From: Pocillopora verrucosa | Taxonomy: Eukaryota > Cnidaria > Anthozoa > Scleractinia > Pocilloporidae | Direction: 5' to 3' | Assembly: GCF_036669915.1 (NCBI RefSeq) | Contig: NC_089315.1 | Coordinates: forward strand, 28,235,631 to 28,299,630 | DNA length: 64,000 nt | Shown here: one piece after another, positions 53,503 to 64,000 of the stretch | How the letters are laid out: every line of letters starts with the position of its first letter | Position numbering within the stretch: the first letter of the stretch is position 1 | Position numbers and translations under genes: made by a program | The notes under the pieces: model-generated | Seen by the model: the letters and a program-made list of their open reading frames with translations, nothing else | What the model was told of the DNA's origin: nothing | The model's database searches: none

Positions 53503-54610
53503 AAGAGATCAGTTGTTTACATTGATTAAAGAAAGGAACACATGAACATTCATGATCAGTCAAGGATTCAAACATTTAACTAGCAGATTAAAACCTTTGT
53601 CAGTGTAAAAATAAAGGAGCAGCAAAGAAAAAACGATTGTGAAGTTTGCGCGGTTGTTATATACTTAGTCTACAGCTGTGTTCTTTTACATTAAAATGGG
53701 GCTCTTGTTTTCTGAGCTGACATCATTACAAAAGTCTTATAAAACAAAGATTCCAATTTCAGCTGTATTACACAGCAACTTCACTTCCTTCACCAATGTT
53801 CATATTAACTACATGGTCGTTTCACTACAGTAGAGTCAAGGAAGATGGAATAAGCACGCAAAGTACTTTATCGTCAGATGGATAAAGTGAATATTTTAGG
53901 AGCGCGCCGTTCAACCGCAGTGCTAGTTTCAAGGAAGTTCTTTAATTTCAAAATAGAGTGCAACAAACGGACGCAATATATCTTCTTGGAATTCTTGCTC
54001 TTATCGTCTCCAAATCTACCCTTAAGATTTTAGTTTTCTTAAAAACTTGTCACTTTTTAGCTTCGAATACTGTTTTTTTTTATCAAAGGAAGTGTACGGC
54101 TGATTCCAAATTTTGACTTTAATATCCATCTCAGGTTTCTCTATTCTTAACCATTTTCTTTCCAATATTGTTTTATTTTTCCCTCCTTGGAAAAATGTAC
54201 CATGATTCCCTTTTTTTCATCCTATCCGAAGTGTCTCTGACATTCGATATGACTTAAAACGGCATGATTCTGTCAGGGAGACCAAGCTGGCAGACTCTTT
54301 CGTTTACCCAAGTATTTTCCATGTAGCTTCGCATATTGCTTAACAACTTTCTCCGTCAACACACCTGACAAAGAATATCGTTTTTGTCAATCTGAGGGGA
54401 AAGTTCAGCCTTTAATAAAACATAAACAACTGAGATTGGTAATCTGTTACAAGGCAGCTTTAGCAACGTACACAAGGGTGGAAGATATTTTGTGGAATCA
54501 GATTTGACACATTTAAGCAGCTGCTACATCTGTAGGCTGCGGGCAAATAAAACGAAGGTATAACTGGGTTCTTTAACGAGATGCAGATTTAGGATAAATT
54601 CGTTTTCAAT
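53503..54610. other. Intergenic region between protease genes A and B
   Basis: Contains the 3'UTR of gene A, with AATAAA at 53610-53615, and the promoter side of gene B. Nothing else recognised. Confidence 0.5.
53610..53615 (+). terminator. Polyadenylation signal of protease gene A
   Basis: AATAAA about 110 bases after the stop codon. Confidence 0.5.
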
Positions 54611-57898
<3,288 letters not shown>

Positions 57899-57957
57899 GA
57901 CTAACGGAAGAAACTTCTGAGGAAATACGAAGATTTCAGTTGAACATAATTTATGAC

Positions 57958-57963
57958 AATAAA
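57958..57963 (+). terminator. Polyadenylation signal of protease gene B
   Basis: AATAAA 60 bases after the stop codon. Confidence 0.6.
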
Positions 57964-58439
57964 CTTGAAGTAAATTCTGATGAACGTGATTCTTAGTTAC
58001 TGAATAATGTCTCTTTGTCTATTCTCTGGTTTAAAATATTGAAAAGGTTGAAATGTTTATTAACCTCATACAAAACAAAACTGTATCAAAAAAAGCACAT
58101 CCGACAAAGACAATCCTTGAAGTGTACTTCTATAATTTTGCTGGCTACATAAAACTTTTTGCAAACTGAACATAAGTTTTCCTTTTAAAATCAACAACTG
58201 GCTGGGTCACATTTAGACACTTCAAGGAATAAAATGAAGCACGGATTTCATGGTTTTCCCAATTTCCTATAGTTTTCTTGTGGCCCTTTCTATCAGAAAA
58301 AAAAATGTAAGCATTGTTTTTCTTCCTCCGTATGCCAGTTTCGCTTGACTTAGTAAAAATTTTTTCAGTTTCTGATAGATTTCAGATGCAACACGAAGAA
58401 TTAAGGCGAGGTCTAACATGTCAAACACCTGTGTTTGGA

Positions 58440-58745
58440 AAGCACACGGCCATCAAGATTGACAGCCGGCCAGATACACACAGTTGGTTTGAAAACTATA
58501 TACAAAAGTTGTCCTGTGAATATATTTGACCAAGTGTATCTCACGGGTAAACCTTGAAGACAAACATTTACTTTTTCGGTCAAGGGATACGCATAAAGCT
58601 TGTCGAGCGTTTTTTGGATGCACAGCCATCTAAGATTGGCAGGCTGCCATGGATATAAAGGTGGTTTGAATATGTTTTACCAGGTGCACCTCACAAGTAG
58701 ACCTTAAGGACAAAAAAAAAATTTTTTTCGGTCAAGGGATTTGCG
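58440..58745. repeat. Imperfect two-copy tandem repeat
   Basis: Two diverged units of about 150-180 bp. Shared landmarks are GGCCATCAAGATTGACAG against AGCCATCTAAGATTGGCAG, GGTTTGAA, TTGACCAAGTGTATCTCACG against TTTACCAGGTGCACCTCACA, and TTTTCGGTCAAGGGAT in both. Confidence 0.6.
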
Positions 58746-59051
58746 CAGAACTTTACGTTGACCTTTTTTTCCATCGCAAGTGTACTCGTTGGCAATTATG
58801 GTTTAGGTTGGTTAACTATTCTCAACCAAGACATCCGTCTTGAGGTATTCAACTGCCTTGAAATTAACTGCTGGATATGCTCAGTTTTTTCGAATGATCG
58901 TTGATGTGCTAGATTGCACTATGGAATCAGCTTCTGCAAACTACGCCAGATGGTAAAGACAGAATTTGAAATGTTAGCTCAAATCGCATGATATATATTT
59001 TCTAAAGCGAGGGATAACCAGAGATACGGTACTTATTTGGATGGTGTCAAG

Positions 59052-62000
59052 ATGATTGCCTTTATCACCCTGGTCCTTGTAGTTTTTGCACCGACTTATA
59101 CCGAAGGTAACTTTTACCAAACCTTTCTTCTTTCCAGCCTTCTTTTTCTTTCCTTATTTTTTAAATTTCCTTCTAAGCAGTGCCTTTTGCCTCTCTCTCC
59201 GCCCCTCTTAGGGTTAGGGTTAGTTTTTGCTGGTAGAAATTCCTAATTGCAAAAATCAATACCTATATATTCTAAAGATTGTGTTTGAAAATAAACGCAA
59301 TCACTTTTGGGTCCTCGCTTAATCAATAGAAAAGTGAAAGATTCATCACTTTTAAATAAGTGTCCTTTTAATGTCCATGTAATGGTGAAGTATTGTTTCA
59401 AAGTGCCGCAGCATGGACATGTCCCTTAAATTGATCACTCATCTCCAAAAATAGAATGCTCTCCCTTCATTTAAAATTTTAGAATTGCCACAGTGGAGTG
59501 AGCGATCCTTTATCAACTCCTCCTGTGGACCACTAAGTTAAAGAAATGAGACCAATTGACATGAAGTAATAACCCATCGAAATATCCTTTTGAACATAGT
59601 TGACAGGCTTTCTGCACAGAAATTATCTTGGTTTAATTGATCAACGCCGGTTATTTTAGTGCTCTCCAAACTCTTCAAGCGCCCCATGTCTCAAGAATGT
59701 ACAGCGCACGCTCATAGCAGTTGATTTATATCACGTTTAAAGAAGATTCCACTGTTTCGTTTCAATGCATGTATACACCTCGTCAGCGAACGCAATAGGA
59801 ATGGCAAACATACTATTCCCACTGAATCGCTAAAATATATTTGCTGGCTATGTCATAATACATCAAACGACTTAAGCTATAGCTGATGCTTCTCATGACC
59901 GCGGCGATTGTTCTACTTCAGGATGTGGAATGCGTCCTCCCTTCGCCCGTGTGGTGAATGGCCAAAATGCCAGCCCCCACTCTTGGCCATGGCAGATTTC
60001 CCTTCGTGTGAGAGGTAGACATATCTGTGGTGGATCTCTCATCAGACCTGACTGGATCGTCACTGCAGCACATTGTGTGGACAGAAATCCATCACCAAGT
60101 TCATACACAGTTGTAGTGGGTATGAAAGCAGTTCTCCCGGATCAAAAAAATACCTTAATTAAAGAATTAAGCAAGCAAATCAAATAAGTTTGTTTTAATC
60201 ATCACTTGACCATTTTGTTTTTTTTTCTTTTCATTTTTTGGAACTAGATCTAAAGCGCTAGAAAACATTTTCAGTCGATCGAAAGTACATCACATTTTGA
60301 CTTAAAATCAAAGTGATCATTTCGTGATTCTGCCAAAAAAGACCAGACAGATTTGATACTGAATCTTCCTTCCTCTCTTCTCTTTGATGATAATAGGTGG
60401 TCATAGGCGAACCGGAAGTACATCCGTTCAACAGACCTTTCGAGTGATAACTCTCCACAAACATAGTGGATTTTCTATGCAGAATCTAATGCACGACATA
60501 GCAGTTCTTCAGCTGGCAAAAAGGGTACAGATGAGTGATAAAGTGACCACAGTTTGCCTTCCACAACAAGATGCAAATTTGAATTCTGAGTGTTACATAA
60601 CAGGTCTGTCTTATTTTCCATACCACAGATTTTAACACTGGATTTTTAACAAAATTGCAGAAGTGATGAGGGGGGGAATAATTATGGCTGCAAGGTCTTA
60701 ACATGTATTCACGAGGGAGTTCTAATACTTTTGTCGGGATTTGAGGATTCGCTTTCATAAGAGAAGTTAAAAGACCACTCATTATTTTACGATTTATCTC
60801 ACCAGCGATGGGGATTGGGAGGGGGGGGGTAGGGAGCTAATAAATAACGATTGATCCTTTAAAGATACACATTTTGAGTCCGTACTCTTCCCTCTTCCTT
60901 AATTGCTGATTGTTTAAGGGTGGGGACGTACCTCTGGCGGAGGGGGATTACCAGACATACTCCAACAGGCTCAACTTCCGCTGGTGTCCCATGAAAATTG
61001 CAAGAGGAAGTACGGTGTGGTCGACAGGAGTGCTCACTTGTGTGCCGGTGCGGGACGCGCTGGTGCTTCAGGGGGTTGCAACGGGGACAGCGGTGGTCCA
61101 CTTGTTTGCAATGTAGGTGGCACATGGTATCTGCATGGAGCTGTCAGCTTTGGAAAACAGAACTGTCCAACAACTCACTACACAGTGTTTACAAGGATCA
61201 CGAGCTACCATTCGTGGATACTGGGGAAAATAGGTTCGTATTGACTATTGTACGGTCTTAATAAGTGTAGTGTAAATAAAACAAGATCCAAATTCTTATC
61301 TGAGGCTATGTGTTTATTGATTCATCATTTCCTTGTGAAATGAATGATGGAACGCACTCATTGAAATATAGTCTCGTTCAATGAAAACGTTATGGTTGTC
61401 AAAACCGTACATGACCTGAACTTCAAGGTTTGATTTCTGAAATTGACTGTATCGCTGTCACCTTTCTGATAGGGGAAGGAGGAGGTGGGCCTAATCCCCC
61501 ACCCCCACCCCCAGGAACAGCACCACCCCCACCACCACCACCACCACCGACGCAAGCACCACCACCACCACCCGGTAAGTAGTGCGTTTAACGATAGTTA
61601 CTGTCACATGTTTGTTGTTAATTTCCTATATATCTGTTATTTCTCCAATCGTTTTTGTTCGAGATTCCGGCTTTATGATATAACAGCTGAAGCAAATCCT
61701 ATGTTCTTATTGGCGACCCGAGTGGACAAGATGAGCCCATCTTGCCCACTCGGGAATGCTCACTCAAATCGATCCCGAGCAAGAAAAAACATAGGTCCGC
61801 AAAGCGTCCATGTGTTTAGCGCGGAATTATGTCTTACAAAGTCATATTTTTGTGAACGGCAGACGTCTGATCATAAAACAAGTAAAAAGTTATTTTTTTA
61901 TATCTGCAGCAAGATTTTATAAAAATATTTTAAGTTTCCTTTCTATTATTTTTGTTTTTTTATTAAAAAAAAAACAAACAAACAAAACAAAAAAAAAACA

Positions 62001-62649
62001 TTACGTAAAAACTCCCGTATGAGGACTGTCCAGGGCTGTGACAGGCTGTGTGGCTCCGTGAGTTGTGAGTTAAAGATAGAAAGGAGGACAGTCATACGTA
62101 TCATAAAATACTCATTCTCTGAGTTAAGTCAGGCTCGGCGGAAAAATGAACTATTTTTCTCCTCGCTGCAGGTTGTAAGGACAACTGGAATGCGTGTGAA
62201 GCAAACAAACATTACTGCGCAACGTGGCCACAAATTAAAAGATATTGTCCAAAGACATGCAATGCATGTAAGTTACTCCGAAAAATATTAAACAATATAA
62301 GAAAGATGGTAAATTTAAGCTCGGTAATGAGATAGAGAAATTTTTTTTCCATCAAAGATGCGAAAAAAATCCCAATCCTACACAATGAATAAACTTTGGT
62401 ACTCTTGATACTGTGAACATTGGCCAATTACGCCCATCCTCCTCTTAGGAAGAGGAACCCAAATCCTTTGCTTGAATTAAACAGAAATTCCACACACAGA
62501 CTTTTAGTTAGTCAACGTCGTTCCGATCGAAAATATATAATCAACTACACTCCATGCTTTTCTTTGCCAGCCATTTGGAGGGATGAATGTTCTTTTCGCT
62601 TAATAATTTTGATTCATTTTTTATTTTATTTTAACGCTCAACAGGTTAG
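59052..62649 (+). CDS. Secreted serine protease with ShK domain, gene C
   Basis: Seven exons: 59052-59106, 59922-60119, 60397-60603, 60919-61233, 61473-61574, 62172-62267, 62645-62649; 978 bases, 325 aa, in phase throughout. Signal peptide [17 protein letters not shown]. Protease marks are [31 protein letters not shown] and CNGDSGGP, again with Gly at 189 and Thr at 226. The linker is the most Pro-rich of the three, almost entirely CCA/CCC codons ([16 protein letters not shown]). The ShK domain ([15 protein letters not shown]...) has six Cys, but its second Cys is one residue nearer the first than in A and B. The last Cys codon is split by the final intron and followed by TAG. The exon 4 donor (GTTCGT) is weak and intron retention would stop two codons later. 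Gene C is closest to A in its N-terminal exon. Confidence 0.88.
59655..59700. repeat. Half-copy of the fold-back element
   Basis: TTAGTGCTCTCCAAACTCTT and the following GCGCCCCATGTCTC match one arm of the inverted repeat at 27583-27620. It lies in intron 1 of protease gene C; the other arm is not seen nearby. Confidence 0.45.
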
Positions 62650-64000
62650 ATTCTGCATCAAACAGAGGCTTGGATTCAATTGTTGCAGCATAAAGGATGA
62701 TTTAAGCTTAAGTGAAAATAAAATTAGTATTTAGCTGCAAAATGAGCAATCGTGTCCCTTTTGATGTATTTCACTTTATTTCCTATCTTTCTGATTTTTT
62801 TTCCTTTTTTTTTTCTTCTTCTGGAAACTGGTTTAATCGTGGGTGGATTTACAATTAAGTAACAAAATTTTCGTGGCAAAACTGGGTAGCCAGCACATAC
62901 GGGTTGAGGTGAATTCCGGTTAACGGGTAAGTCCTACAGATAGCCTCGCTGATGTTATCCAACACTGTCTAAACAAGTCTGATTTCTTTTGAGGCGAGTC
63001 GAACTGTAAGTTGGAAAAAATCCATCAGTCAAGTTTGGGTTACGAGGGAAAAATTGAACATATATAGTATAGAAAAATCCTGATTCAAATTCGCTCGGAG
63101 TTCCCAGGCGACTCGCTGAGAAACGACCGCGTGTAGTTCATATCTTCCCTAAAGTAATTCTTTTAATTATTTCCCTCTTTTTTTATTGAATTGAAAAAGC
63201 AACGTCTGGAGCGATCTATTTCCTAACACTCCTAATTGTCGTGGTTAATACGAAATACTTGATACAAACCCATTTACTCCCTGGGGCTAATATCCGCAGA
63301 ACCATCCACCAATAGAGAGATTAATAGAAGACTATAATTTAGTCTTTCGGTTCATAAATCGCTATAAAAAATATGCATATTAACAAATTTTGAAAAAGTA
63401 ATGCAAACAATTATCAAAGATCATCGTGAAAATCGCAAGCTATGGAAGATATTTGAACGATATTTTAACTGAACTGAAATAGCACTAAATACTCGCCAAT
63501 TTTCCTAAAGCTGTTATCAAGATATATCACTACTCTCTAGAAAAAGTATCTTTTGTCTCATCGTTACACCACTTAATGTTTTTTTTCAAAGGCTGCGGAA
63601 CAAACTCCTAATTTTCTCCCAACAAAGCATGACTGCCACTCAAAGATACCTCGGCAAGATTTCCCAATAACCCTATATTCTTTACACACAAAGTCCTTGG
63701 ATAAAATAAAACAATGGCAAACAAAAAAAAAAACGGTTTAGTTTTATAATGTTATAGGGAAATGTTTCTTGTATTTCTTCTGTACAAAGCAAGATATCGC
63801 TTTCGCGTTGTGATATATCGCTAAAGAAATGCTATGCAGAGGCCTTGGGATCTTCAAGTGACGCTGTCGATCACAATGTATTTTATAATTCATGGGAAAA
63901 AAAGTAGTATAAATGGCTCATTATTTACTCATTGTGAGGATAGTTTTATCAGGTGTAAGATGAGCGTGCAACCATTTACAGGTGAGCAAATAACCCATGG
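62650..64000. other. 3' flank of protease gene C and intergenic sequence
   Basis: AATAAA at 62717-62722 probably ends gene C. The remaining 1.3 kb is AT-rich with no supported gene. A very short ATG segment followed by GTGAGC at 63961-63985 could open another gene but cannot be judged from so little. Confidence 0.5.
62717..62722 (+). terminator. Polyadenylation signal of protease gene C
   Basis: AATAAA about 70 bases after the stop codon. Confidence 0.55.

Larger units (their letters stand above)
57899..59051. other. Intergenic region between protease genes B and C
   Basis: Holds the 3'UTR of gene B, an imperfect tandem repeat (about 58440-58745) and the promoter side of gene C. No other gene seen. 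Confidence 0.5.

Noticed and set aside
63969-63985. Possible first exon of another gene at the right edge (ATG AGC GTG ... then GTGAGC)
   Set aside because: Only about eight codons before the window ends; not enough to support a call.

Overview
The window is animal (eukaryotic) nuclear DNA: AT-rich, with GT-AG introns, dispersed LINE and fold-back repeats, and protein families typical of animals. Secreted proteases fused to ShK domains, a large CCCH-WWE-PARP family, small intronless class A receptors and an intact perforin-2 together point to a cnidarian, most likely an anthozoan (coral or sea anemone). The species call is inference; nothing in the window proves it.

Region 1 (1-17.6 kb). A 5'-truncated ZAP/PARP12-like gene (+, 1-6590) carries three ZAP-type RNA-binding modules, a thirteenth CCCH finger, two WWE domains, a PARP catalytic domain and a Ser/Tyr-rich tail ending in a CaaX box. 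Downstream are an intronless TMEM163-like membrane protein (+, 9979-10866) and a decayed two-module copy of the PARP gene's large exon (+, about 12.03-14.40 kb).

Region 2 (17.6-34.3 kb). A complete six-exon paralogue of the PARP gene lies on the minus strand (24808-17654). It is head-to-head, about 430 bp away, with STEEP1 (+, 25235-31057), whose human homologue promotes STING exit from the ER. STEEP1 converges on an intact intronless perforin-2/MPEG1 gene (-, 34240-31928). ZAP-like sensors, a STING-pathway factor and a pore-forming effector therefore sit side by side, which looks like an innate-immunity neighbourhood. The shared PARP/STEEP1 promoter contains an inverted pair of IRF-like half-sites.

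Region 3 (34.3-49.6 kb). An F-box protein (-) is divergent from a divergent casein kinase 1 (+, three exons). Two related intronless class A receptors follow (+, 40355-41266 and 45998-46945). The first is preceded by a tandem duplication of about 270 bp that includes its putative TATA box.

Region 4 (49.6-64 kb). Three tandem genes (+) encode secreted serine protease, proline-rich linker and ShK proteins (315, 325 and 325 aa). All have the same seven-exon layout, in which the last exon supplies only the end of the final Cys codon and the stop. Their S1 pockets lack Asp189, so they are expected to be chymotrypsin/elastase-like rather than tryptic.

All exon joins were worked out by eye. Reading phase is continuous at every junction of the PARP, STEEP1, CK1 and protease genes, and total CDS lengths are multiples of three. 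No tRNA, rRNA or CRISPR was seen.
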